In this document: piece by piece, positions 51,709 to 58,974 of the stretch
How positions within the stretch are numbered: position 1 is the first letter of the stretch
Layout of the letters: each line of letters opens with the position of its first letter
NCBI RefSeq assembly: GCF_009862265.1
Contig: NZ_WWGX01000086.1
Location: 1,836-65,835 of the forward strand
DNA length: 64,000 nucleotides
Reading direction: 5' to 3'
DNA from: Streptomyces sp. SID8352
GTDB taxonomy: Bacteria; Actinomycetota; Actinomycetes; Streptomycetales; Streptomycetaceae
Notes under the pieces: generated by a model
The model's database searches: none
What the model was told of the DNA's origin: nothing
The model's input: the letters and a program-made list of their open reading frames with translations, nothing else
Translations under genes and position numbers: made by a program

Positions 51709-52776
51709 GTGCCGGACGACACCTTCCACAGCGCCACGCCCCGGGAGACACCCCCGGGGACGCGGCGTCCACCCGGCCTGTCCGCCGCGCCGGACCCCGC
51801 GCGCACCCGGTCCCGCGACGGCGCCCGGCCCCCGGGCCGGAGCGGCCCGCCGCGCCCGCCCGGCCGGGACACCACGGCGGCGCCCGAGGACCGGGACCCA
51901 CCCCGTTCCCCGTCACCCGGCCCCCGCCCCGACGGTGCCCGGACCCCCCGGACGGCCACCCGGAACGCCGCGGGGCCCTCCGGGAATGGCAGTACCGGGA
52001 GCGGCGGTACCGGGACCGCGGGCCGGTCGGGAGCACCCGCCCCCCGGTGGCGCGGCACGGGCCGCGCGACACCCAGCGGCCCCCCGGCGGCGGCAGGGAC
52101 CACGGACAGCACGGACGTCCCCCGGACCGACCGCACCCCGACGGCACGGCGGGACGGCGCGGCGCCCCGACGCCGGAACGGCACGGGCACTGCGACACCC
52201 GACGGCACCCCGGCCCCGGCACCGGCACCAGTCGACACGGACACACCCCGGGCCGACCGAACCCCGACGGCACAGCGGAACGGCGCGGCACCCCGACGCC
52301 GGAACGGCACGGACGGCACGGACGGCACGGACGCCCCCGCGCCGGGCACGGTCCCGGCGGCGGCACCGGACGAGGACCCGGGCGGCCCGCGCGGCGGCGT
52401 GCTCGGGGCGCGCGGGGTGTCCCAGGTCTCCGGAGCCTCCGGTACGCCCGGGGACCCCGGCGTACCCGGTGCCCTCGGAACTCCCGGCGCTCCCCCCGCT
52501 CCCGGCATCCCCGACACACCTCGCGCTCCCGACGCTCCCGGAACCTCCGACACACCCCCCGTTCCCGGCGCTCCCACGGGAGCCGGTGGCTCCGGGGCGT
52601 CCCGTGAGGACGGGGCGGACGACGCGGCGGGGGCCGACGCCGAGCGCCGTCGGCGGCGCGCCCAGTTCCTCCGCGAACTCGCCGAGGCCCGCGCCCTGCG
52701 CGACCGCGTCCAGCCCCGCCGTGCCAAGGCGGCCCGGCTGCGCCACGCCATGCGCATGCGCACGTTCCGCTGGTAG
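51709..52776 (+). CDS. Low-complexity protein with collagen-like segment and conserved basic C-terminus
   Basis: 355 residues from GTG 51709. The first 230 residues are Arg/Pro/Thr/Gly-rich with an internal duplicated block (RTPTARRDGAAPRRRNGT and RTPTAQRNGAAPRRRNGT). About 245-310 has Gly-X-Pro triplets (GTPGDPGVPGALGTPGAP) of collagen type. The last 45 residues (RRRRRAQFLRELAEARALRD, then a basic helix ending MRMRTFRW) are amphipathic and, from memory, conserved among Streptomyces proteins at this locus. No signal peptide or membrane segment. Length elsewhere is variable; the start is uncertain. Confidence 0.6.
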   Translation: MPDDTFHSATPRETPPGTRRPPGLSAAPDPARTRSRDGARPPGRSGPPRPPGRDTTAAPEDRDPPRSPSPGPRPDGARTPRTATRNAAGPSGNGSTGSGGTGTAGRSGAPAPRWRGTGRATPSGPPAAAGTTDSTDVPRTDRTPTARRDGAAPRRRNGTGTATPDGTPAPAPAPVDTDTPRADRTPTAQRNGAAPRRRNGTDGTDGTDAPAPGTVPAAAPDEDPGGPRGGVLGARGVSQVSGASGTPGDPGVPGALGTPGAPPAPGIPDTPRAPDAPGTSDTPPVPGAPTGAGGSGASREDGADDAAGADAERRRRRAQFLRELAEARALRDRVQPRRAKAARLRHAMRMRTFRW

Positions 52777-53492
52777 CGGACGGTCCAGGTCCAGCCCCGC
52801 CGCACGGCACAGCGCCCGGGGCCGTGCCACGGCCCCTCCCCTCGTACCGCCACGGATCCCGCCACGGGTACACGGACGAGCGTCTCGGTCCTCCGGGCCT
52901 TCCCCCGGTCTCCCGAGGACATACGGGCACCTCGCGCGTCCCTCGCGCCCCATGGCTCCGGTGCCCGTGACCCCCCGGCAGTACCGGGCACCCCGGCTCG
53001 CCCCGCCCCCGCACACTCCACGACTCAGCGAGCCCGCGGCACCGGCCGCGCCCCACGCCCGCCCCCGCGTCCCCGCCCCGCCCTCCCGCACGCGTCCCCC
53101 GGCACCGCCCGTCGCCCCGAAGGGCGGCCGGCCGCGCCCGCCCGGCCTCTCCGGGGCGCGGGCCCGGTGACCGGGTCCGGGCGTCGGACCGTCTCCCGGG
53201 GGAAGTACGGGCGGCGCGCCGGGCGCGGGGGAAGGGTGTGCGCGGGGGCGGAAGGGAATCCGCGTACGATCCGGTTCGTGGTGGTGGCGATGGTGCCGGG
53301 GGCATGTTCACCCGGCGCGTTTCCCGATCCACCGGCCGAAACTGACGGACACAGGGCGCCGAAGACGTCCCCTGTGGGCGCTGTTTCTGCCACGATTCCC
53401 CGTGGGCGGGGCTCAAGCACCGTCTCCCCGCCCGCACACCACCGCCGGGGGAACCCCCAGCCGGCACGCCTATGACCAGTGGGAGAGTCACG
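52777..53492. other. Gene-free region before the tadA partner gene
   Basis: About 715 nt. The first 380 nt are C-rich without structure. From 53265 the sequence turns less GC-rich (GAATCCGCGTACGATCCGGT) and likely holds the promoter of the downstream pair. A plus-strand frame 53167-53475 lacks family resemblance and is not called. Confidence 0.5.
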
Positions 53493-54035
53493 GTGTACTT
53501 CGCCGCACTGCTCGCGCGCACCGAAGACGGGTGGGAAGCGAGCGACACAGAGCTCGACGATGTGGAGAGCCTGTCGGATCTGGCCGATCTGGCCCGGGAA
53601 GCGTCCCCCGACGAGGACACGGTGCTCGTGCTGATCGAGCAGGAGGACGCGTGGTTCGGAGTCGTCCGTGTGGACGGCGAGGACGACCCGCGCATCTACG
53701 TGTCGGACGCCGCCGCCGCTGCCCGCAGCAGCTACGGCGAGATCCTGCTCACCGACGAACTGCTCGGCCGCGAGCCGGGTGACGGCGCCGACGACCTCGA
53801 CGCCCTCGACCTCGACGGCACCGAGGACGGTGAACCCGACGACGGCGAGGACGCCGACGGCGGCACGTCCGGCGCCGCCGCCGACTCCGCCGTGCCGCAC
53901 GGGCCCGTCGGCGACATCGAGATCCTCGACGACCTCGGCGTCAGCGAGAAGGAACTGCGCGTCATGTCCGGGGACGCCGTCGGCGAGATCGCCGAGGCCC
54001 TGGGCGCCCTGGAAGTCCTGGAGACCGTCCGCTGA
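53493..54035 (+). CDS. tRNA adenosine deaminase-associated protein
   Basis: 180 residues; actinobacterial family always found next to tadA. VYFAALLARTEDGWEASDTE, LADLAREASPDEDTVLVLIE and DDPRIYVSDAAAAARSSYGE are its hallmarks, followed by an acidic linker and EILDDLGVSEKELRVMSGDA. I chose the GTG at 53493 because GGGAG lies 7 nt upstream; an ATG at 53472 would add 7 residues. Role unknown, presumably in complex with TadA. Confidence 0.88.
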   Translation: MYFAALLARTEDGWEASDTELDDVESLSDLADLAREASPDEDTVLVLIEQEDAWFGVVRVDGEDDPRIYVSDAAAAARSSYGEILLTDELLGREPGDGADDLDALDLDGTEDGEPDDGEDADGGTSGAAADSAVPHGPVGDIEILDDLGVSEKELRVMSGDAVGEIAEALGALEVLETVR

Positions 54036-54070
54036 GCACACCGAACGACACGGCGGGACCCGCCGACCCG

Positions 54071-54526
54071 GTGCGCGACCCCTGGCGGCCCGCGATGCGG
54101 CTCGCCCTGGCCGAGGCCGGGGCGGCCGCACTGGGCGGCGACGTCCCCGTGGGCGCCGTCGTCCTGGCCCCCGACCGCCGCACCGTCCTGGCGGCCGGGC
54201 ACAACGAGCGTGAGGCCACCGGCGATCCCACGGCCCACGCCGAGGTCCTGGCGATCCGCAGGGCCGCCACCGCCCTGGGCGGCTGGCGGCTGACCGACTG
54301 CACCCTCGTCGTCACCCTCGAACCCTGCACGATGTGCGCGGGCGCCCTCGTCCAGTCCCGGGTGGACCGGGTCGTCTACGGCGCCCGGGACGAGAAGGCG
54401 GGCGCGGCCGGCTCCCTGTGGGACGTCGTCCGCGACCGCCGCCTCAACCACCGCCCCGAGGTGATCGAGGGCGTGCTCGCGGCGGAGTGCGCCACCCTGC
54501 TCACGGACTTCTTCCGGACCCGCTGA
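54071..54526 (+). CDS. tadA: tRNA-specific adenosine deaminase TadA
   Basis: Converts A34 to inosine in tRNA-Arg(ACG). 151 residues from GTG 54071. Zinc site HAE (56-58) and PCTMC (85-89) with the catalytic Glu58, plus SRVDRVVYGARDEKAGA. An in-frame CTG at 54032 overlapping the upstream stop would add 13 residues (STPNDTAGPADP) and could be a coupled start. Second gene of the pair. Confidence 0.94.
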   Translation: MRDPWRPAMRLALAEAGAAALGGDVPVGAVVLAPDRRTVLAAGHNEREATGDPTAHAEVLAIRRAATALGGWRLTDCTLVVTLEPCTMCAGALVQSRVDRVVYGARDEKAGAAGSLWDVVRDRRLNHRPEVIEGVLAAECATLLTDFFRTR

Positions 54527-54763
54527 CCGGCCCGCCGCCCAGCCGACGGCCCGGCCGGCCCCGACCGGTCGCCCGGCCCTCCGGACAGTTCTCCGGGCAG
54601 CCCGCCGGAACCCGCGCCGGGCCACCCGCGGACCCCGGTCCCGTACCCCACGTACCCCTCGGCGCCCGCCCCGCGGCACCCGCGGACCCGGCACCGGAAC
54701 GCCCGTGGACCTCACCCCGGAACGATTTCTGACCATGCCCCGCCGTGCTGTAAGGTCTCTCTC

Positions 54764-54848
54764 GGTAGCGTGTCCGAGCGGCCGAAGGAGCTCGCCTCGA
54801 AAGCGAGTGTGGCGCAAGTCACCGAGGGTTCAAATCCCTCCGCTACCG
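54764..54848 (+). tRNA. tRNA-Ser (anticodon CGA)
   Basis: Acceptor GGTAGCG/CGCTACC, anticodon loop CTCGAAA on CTCGC/GCGAG, anticodon CGA, class II variable arm (TGTGGCGCAAGTCACC). TAAGGT at 54751-54756 is a likely -10 box. Confidence 0.95.
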
Positions 54849-54853
54849 CTTCG

Positions 54854-54883
54854 GAAGGGCCCCGTCGAAAGACGGGGCCCTTC
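54854..54883 (+). terminator. Intrinsic terminator after tRNA-Ser(CGA)
   Basis: 13-bp stem GAAGGGCCCCGTC/GACGGGGCCCTTC with a GAAA tetraloop. Confidence 0.88.
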
Positions 54884-54941
54884 GTGCGATCATGTCCCGC
54901 AGTCGCGTATCGACGGTACGACGGGGACAGGGGAGGCCGCG

Positions 54942-55118
54942 GTGACGGTGCACGCGAAGAAGATCGCCGTCTATGTGCTCGTGGTCTTCGTGCTGTACAT
55001 CATCATCACGGACCCCGCCAAGGCGGCCGACTACGTCCAGATAGGTTTCCAGGGCATCTCCGACGCCGCCGGCGCCATCGGTGACTTCATGACCTGGGCC
55101 GCCAACGGAGGAAAATGA
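54942..55118 (+). CDS. Small membrane protein
   Basis: 58 residues from GTG 54942 (GGGAGG 5 nt upstream). One transmembrane segment (IAVYVLVVFVLYIIITDP) then an amphipathic helix (ADYVQIGFQGISDAAGAIGD). No known family. Its stop TGA overlaps the ATG of the next gene, so the two are coupled. Looks like a conserved actinobacterial micro-membrane protein; function unknown. Confidence 0.75.
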   Translation: MTVHAKKIAVYVLVVFVLYIIITDPAKAADYVQIGFQGISDAAGAIGDFMTWAANGGK

Positions 55119-55411
55119 TGATCCGTCATCTCGTGCTGTTCAAGCTCAACGACGGCGTCGGCCGGGACGACCCCCGCGTCGTGGAGGGCGCCGAGGCCTT
55201 CCGGGCCCTGGGCGGCCGGATCGAGGAGCTGCGCTTCTGGGAGTGCGCCTGGAACATCAGCGACCGCCCCATCGCCTACGACTTCGCCATCAACTCCGCC
55301 GTGGACGACACCGACGCGCTGCGGCGCTACGTCGAGCACCCGGCGCACCAGGCGTGTGTCGCCCTCTGGCGCGAGTTCTCCACCTGGGTGATCGCCGACT
55401 ACGAGGTCTGA
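55118..55411 (+). CDS. Dabb (stress-responsive alpha/beta barrel) family protein
   Basis: 97 residues (MIRHLVLFKLNDGV). Ferredoxin-like dimeric A/B barrel: EELRFWECAWNISDRPIAYD, and DTDALRRYVEHPAHQACVAL. The second ATG (55118) has better spacing to GGAGG than the first (55115). Family members include plant stress proteins and polyketide-type cyclases; no substrate assigned. Coupled to the upstream small membrane protein gene. Confidence 0.88.
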   Translation: MIRHLVLFKLNDGVGRDDPRVVEGAEAFRALGGRIEELRFWECAWNISDRPIAYDFAINSAVDDTDALRRYVEHPAHQACVALWREFSTWVIADYEV

Positions 55412-55791
55412 CCGGCGGGGCGCCCTTCCGCGCCCCGGTCGCCGCGCCCCCTCCCCGGCCCCGGGGCCCTCCACCGTCCCTTCACGGGCTCCCCGCGCCG
55501 CACGCGGGCACGCCCTCCCCGCGCCCCGCCGCGCCCCTTCCGCGCGCCCCCGAAGCGCCGCGCGCACCACGGTGCCGCGCGCCGGACGCACCCCCGCGCC
55601 ACGCCCCGCGCGCGCCGTTCCGCACCCGCCCCACACCTCCAGTACGGGGCATTTTCCCGTTTGAGGATTATTCACCCCACAACACGGAGCTATACGGTGC
55701 TTGCACACAGTGCACATGTCTTGTGATGCTATGACCGCTTTTGACGGATGAGTTGACGGACAAGTCGACGGATCACGAGGTGGAGTTGACC
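55412..55791. other. sigF upstream region
   Basis: 380 nt. The first 230 nt are C-rich and featureless. From 55655 AT content rises (GAGGATTATTCACCCC, GAGCTATACGGTGCTTGC) and a TATACG box at about 55692 could be the sigF promoter. A short inverted repeat GTGC...GTGCAC surrounds 55700-55714. Confidence 0.5.
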
Positions 55792-56640
55792 GTGCCGGCC
55801 AGTACTGCGCCTCAAGCACCGCCCCAGGGGACGCCGTTCCGTGACGCGCCGGGCCGCGAGGCCGCGCCGCGGCGGAGCCGGGGCGCGGACACCAGGGCCC
55901 TGACCCAGGTGCTCTTCGGCCAGCTCAAGGGGCTGGAGCCGGGCTCCCGGGAGCACACCCGGGTGCGCGCGGCCCTCATCGAGGCCAACCTCCCCCTGGT
56001 GCGCTACGCCGCCGCCCGCTTCCGCTCCCGCAACGAGCCGATGGAGGACGTCGTCCAGGTCGGCACCATCGGCCTGATCAACGCCATCGACCGCTTCGAC
56101 CCCGACCGGGGCGTGCAGTTCCCGACCTTCGCGATGCCGACGGTCGTCGGGGAGATCAAGCGGTACTTCCGCGACAACGTCCGCACCGTGCACGTGCCGC
56201 GGCGGCTGCACGAGCTGTGGGTGCAGGTCAACAGCGCCACCGAGGACCTGACCACCGCCTTCGGACGCACCCCGACCACCGCCGAGATCGCGGAGCGGCT
56301 GCGGATCGGCGAGGACGAGGTGCTGTCCTGCATCGAGGCGGGGCGGTCGTACCACGCCACCTCGCTGGAGGCCGCGCAGGAGGGCGACGGGCTGCCCGGG
56401 CTGCTGGACCGGCTCGGCTACGAGGACCCCGCGCTGGACGGCGTCGAACACCGCGACCTGGTGCGCCATCTGCTCGTCCAGCTCCCGGAGCGCGAGCAGC
56501 GCATCCTCCTGCTGCGCTACTACAGCAACCTCACCCAGTCGCAGATCAGCGCCGAGCTGGGCGTCTCCCAGATGCACGTCTCCCGGCTGCTGGCGCGCAG
56601 CTTCCAGCGGCTGCGGTCGGCGAACCGCATCGAGGCGTAA
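55792..56640 (+). CDS. sigF: RNA polymerase sigma factor SigF
   Basis: 282-residue SigB/SigF-family factor. GTG 55792 gives MPASTAPQAPPQ, the start used in other Streptomyces; GGAG lies 6 nt upstream. Region 2 (PLVRYAAARFRSRNEPMEDV, VGTIGLINAIDRFDPDRGVQ), region 3 (TVHVPRRLHELWVQ) and region 4 HTH (LTQSQISAELGVSQMHVSRL) are complete. S. coelicolor SigF is needed for spore maturation. It precedes a second sigma gene by 268 nt; the two likely arose by duplication. Confidence 0.92.
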   Translation: MPASTAPQAPPQGTPFRDAPGREAAPRRSRGADTRALTQVLFGQLKGLEPGSREHTRVRAALIEANLPLVRYAAARFRSRNEPMEDVVQVGTIGLINAIDRFDPDRGVQFPTFAMPTVVGEIKRYFRDNVRTVHVPRRLHELWVQVNSATEDLTTAFGRTPTTAEIAERLRIGEDEVLSCIEAGRSYHATSLEAAQEGDGLPGLLDRLGYEDPALDGVEHRDLVRHLLVQLPEREQRILLLRYYSNLTQSQISAELGVSQMHVSRLLARSFQRLRSANRIEA

Positions 56641-56754
56641 TCGAAAGCCCGCGCCATCCCTCACCGGTGGGGGCGAATCACCGCACCCCGCCGCCACCCG
56701 CACAATCCAGCCGAAACACCGTCAGACCCCTTCATTCCAGGGCTCTTTCATGTC

Positions 56755-56796
56755 TCACATGTCGACATGTCGCTACAGCGCGTTGCCGACATGTGA
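56755..56796. promoter_or_regulatory. Cluster of ACATGTCG repeats upstream of the second sigma gene
   Basis: TCACATGTCG at 56755-56764 is a perfect inverted repeat with CGACATGTGA at 56787-56796, and a further TCGACATGTCG lies between. Several copies of the same 8-bp half-site suggest a multi-site operator about 115-155 nt before the start codon. Confidence 0.5.
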
Positions 56797-56908
56797 CATT
56801 CTGCCGGAAGCGCGTTTGCCGGGGCCGCGGTTCCGGTATTCAGGTGAAGGCTGCGTTCCCACCGTGGGACCGTACGCCGTGACCGTCCCGCGACCCAAAG
56901 GGGGTGGC

Positions 56909-57829
56909 ATGTCCGCAGAACAGGGCAGCTCGAAGGTGCTCGCGCTCGCGGAGAGCGCGACCGCGCCCGACGCGCTCGACGCGCTCGGAGCCATCGACGA
57001 CGTCCCGTCCCTCGACGCCGTGCCGGCCCAGGCCCTCCCGGCGGAGCAGACCGCCCCGCCGACGGGCGCCATCGACACCCGCACCCTGTCCCGCTCCCTG
57101 TTCCTGCGGCTCGCCGCGCTCGACGCGGACAGCCCCGAGCGCGTCTACGTCCGGGACACCCTGATCGAGCTGAACCTCCCGCTGGTGCGCTACGCCGCCG
57201 CCCGCTTCCGCTCGCGCAACGAGCCGATGGAGGACATCGTCCAGGTCGGCACCATCGGCCTGATCAAGGCGATCGACCGCTTCGACTGCGAGCGGGGCGT
57301 GGAGTTCCCGACCTTCGCGATGCCGACGGTCGTCGGGGAGATCAAGCGGTTCTTCCGGGACACCTCCTGGTCGGTGCGGGTGCCGCGGCGGCTCCAGGAG
57401 CTGCGCCTCGCCCTGACCAAGGCCAGCGACGAGCTGTCGCAGCGGCTGGACCGCTCCCCGACCGTCGCCGAACTGGCCGTCGCGCTGGGCGTGTCCGAGG
57501 ACGACGTGGTCGACGGCCTCGCGGTCGGCAACGCCTACACCGCCTCCTCGCTCGACTCCCCCGCCCCGGAGGACGACGGCGGCGAGGGCTCGCTCGCGGA
57601 CCGCCTCGGCTACGAGGACACGGCGCTGGAGGGCGTGGAGTACCGCGAGTCCCTCAAGCCCCTGCTGGCCAAGCTGCCGCCCCGGGAGCGGCGGATCATC
57701 ATGCTGCGCTTCTTCGCCAACATGACCCAGTCGCAGATCGGCGAGGAGGTCGGCATCTCCCAGATGCACGTCTCCCGGCTGCTCACCCGCACCCTCTCGC
57801 AGCTCCGCGAGGGACTCATCTCCGACTGA
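56909..57829 (+). CDS. SigB/SigF-family RNA polymerase sigma factor (SigN-like)
   Basis: 306 residues from ATG 56909 with AAAGGGGGT upstream. Same domain order as SigF: region 2 PLVRYAAARFRSRNEPMEDI, VGTIGLIKAIDRFDCERGVE; region 3 SVRVPRRLQELRLALTKASD; region 4 MTQSQIGEEVGISQMHVSRL. The N-terminal 65 residues are unique, low-complexity and acidic/Pro-rich. By position beside SigF it corresponds to SigN of S. coelicolor (from memory), so the symbol is left blank. Confidence 0.9.
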   Translation: MSAEQGSSKVLALAESATAPDALDALGAIDDVPSLDAVPAQALPAEQTAPPTGAIDTRTLSRSLFLRLAALDADSPERVYVRDTLIELNLPLVRYAAARFRSRNEPMEDIVQVGTIGLIKAIDRFDCERGVEFPTFAMPTVVGEIKRFFRDTSWSVRVPRRLQELRLALTKASDELSQRLDRSPTVAELAVALGVSEDDVVDGLAVGNAYTASSLDSPAPEDDGGEGSLADRLGYEDTALEGVEYRESLKPLLAKLPPRERRIIMLRFFANMTQSQIGEEVGISQMHVSRLLTRTLSQLREGLISD

Positions 57830-58054
57830 CCCGACCGTCGGGCCCCGCGCCGCACCGCGCCGGGGCCCGCGTCGGCGCACCCCGGCCGGGCGCGTCGCGG
57901 CCGGGCACGTCGCCCACGCCCCGCCGGTCCGCGCTCCGCGCCCGGCGCCGCGCAGCCCCCACGCCCCGGGCAGCCCCGCCGGGCAGCCCCGCCGGGCAGC
58001 ACGACGGCCGCCGCCGCCCCGTGGGGCACGCGGCGGTCGCCGGAAGGGTTCCGT

Positions 58055-58255
58055 CTACTTCAGCGCCAGCCAGGCCACCGCCGCCACGACGACCACCGCG
58101 GCCACGATGCCGAGGATCACGCCGACACGGGGGCCGGAGGAGCCGGTCTGCGCCTGCTGGGGGGTCCGCGGACCGCCCTCGTCGACGAACGCGCGGAACA
58201 TCTGGGTGCTGCCTGCGGGGTCGTAATTGCCCTGGGGGCCCTGGTTGTTCGCCAT
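58055..58255 (-). CDS. Small C-tail-anchored membrane protein
   Basis: 66 residues from ATG 58255: polar Gly/Gln/Asn N-terminus (MANNQGPQGNYDPAGSTQMF) then a C-terminal transmembrane helix (VGVILGIVAAVVVVAAVAWL). No known family. It is convergent with the sigma gene (ends 225 nt apart) and divergent from the MarR operator region. Confidence 0.7.
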   Translation of the reverse strand: MANNQGPQGNYDPAGSTQMFRAFVDEGGPRTPQQAQTGSSGPRVGVILGIVAAVVVVAAVAWLALK

Positions 58256-58399
58256 GGCCCGAGACACTAGCGAATCCGCCGGGAGTGCCCAAGCTCGGGC
58301 CCCGGCCCCGGCCACCCCGGACACACCGTCCCCCACCAGGGCGTTTACATCGGCAATACCTGCCTTTGCCGACTTTTGACGACAGAAGCCCCCTCTTTT

Positions 58400-58415
58400 G
58401 TTTGCCTGTAGCAAC
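58400..58415. promoter_or_regulatory. MarR-type operator site 1
   Basis: GTTTGCCTGTAGCAAC, in inverted orientation to site 2. AT-richer patch 50 nt before the MarR start. Confidence 0.6.
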
Positions 58416-58429
58416 CATCGGCTCCTATG

Positions 58430-58444
58430 GTTGCCCTAAGCAAC
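58430..58444. promoter_or_regulatory. MarR-type operator site 2
   Basis: GTTGC-N5-GCAAC perfect dyad, 15-30 bp from site 1, 21 nt before the MarR start codon. Probable autoregulatory site that also controls the exporter downstream. Confidence 0.65.
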
Positions 58445-58464
58445 AAACGCAGGAGGTGCGCGCC

Positions 58465-58965
58465 ATGGCCGGCCGGGCGCGGTACGAGGAACTGATCCGT
58501 CAGCTCAGCGCCTTCGGCGCCGTGAAGCGCGAGATGAGCCGGGTGATGCCGGCCGAGTGCCCCGGCGGCTCCGGCGCCGTGCTGGCCCTGCTCGGCCGCC
58601 ACGGCGACATGCGGATGAGCAGGCTGGCGGAGCTGCTCGCCGTGGACATGTCGGTGACCAGCCGCCATGTCGCCCACAGCGCCGAGCGGGGGTGGGTCGA
58701 ACGGTCCCCCGACCCGGCCGACAAGCGCTCGCGCATCCTGCGGCTGACCCCCGCGGGCCGGGCCCAGCTCGACGAGCTGTTCGAACGGACGACCCGGCTG
58801 CTGGCCGACCGCCTGAGCGACTGGACCGACGACGAGGTCGGTCAGCTCACCCTCCTGATGACCAGGCTCCGGGCGAGCTTCGACGACTGCCGTCCCGCGC
58901 AGTCCCGGCCCCCCGCACCACCCGCGGACGGCCGGGCCACCCGTACACCGATCACCACGAAGTAA
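58465..58965 (+). CDS. MarR-family transcriptional regulator
   Basis: 166 residues from ATG 58465 with GGAGG 8 nt upstream. Winged-helix MarR fold: LRRHGDMRMSRLAELLAVDM-type helix-turn-helix (GDMRMSRLAELLAVDMSVTS), wing (RSPDPADKRSRILRLTPAG). Nine nucleotides before the exporter gene, same strand, likely repressor of that pair; the two dyads upstream support autoregulation. Confidence 0.93.
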   Translation: MAGRARYEELIRQLSAFGAVKREMSRVMPAECPGGSGAVLALLGRHGDMRMSRLAELLAVDMSVTSRHVAHSAERGWVERSPDPADKRSRILRLTPAGRAQLDELFERTTRLLADRLSDWTDDEVGQLTLLMTRLRASFDDCRPAQSRPPAPPADGRATRTPITTK

Positions 58966-58974
58966 AGGAAGTCC

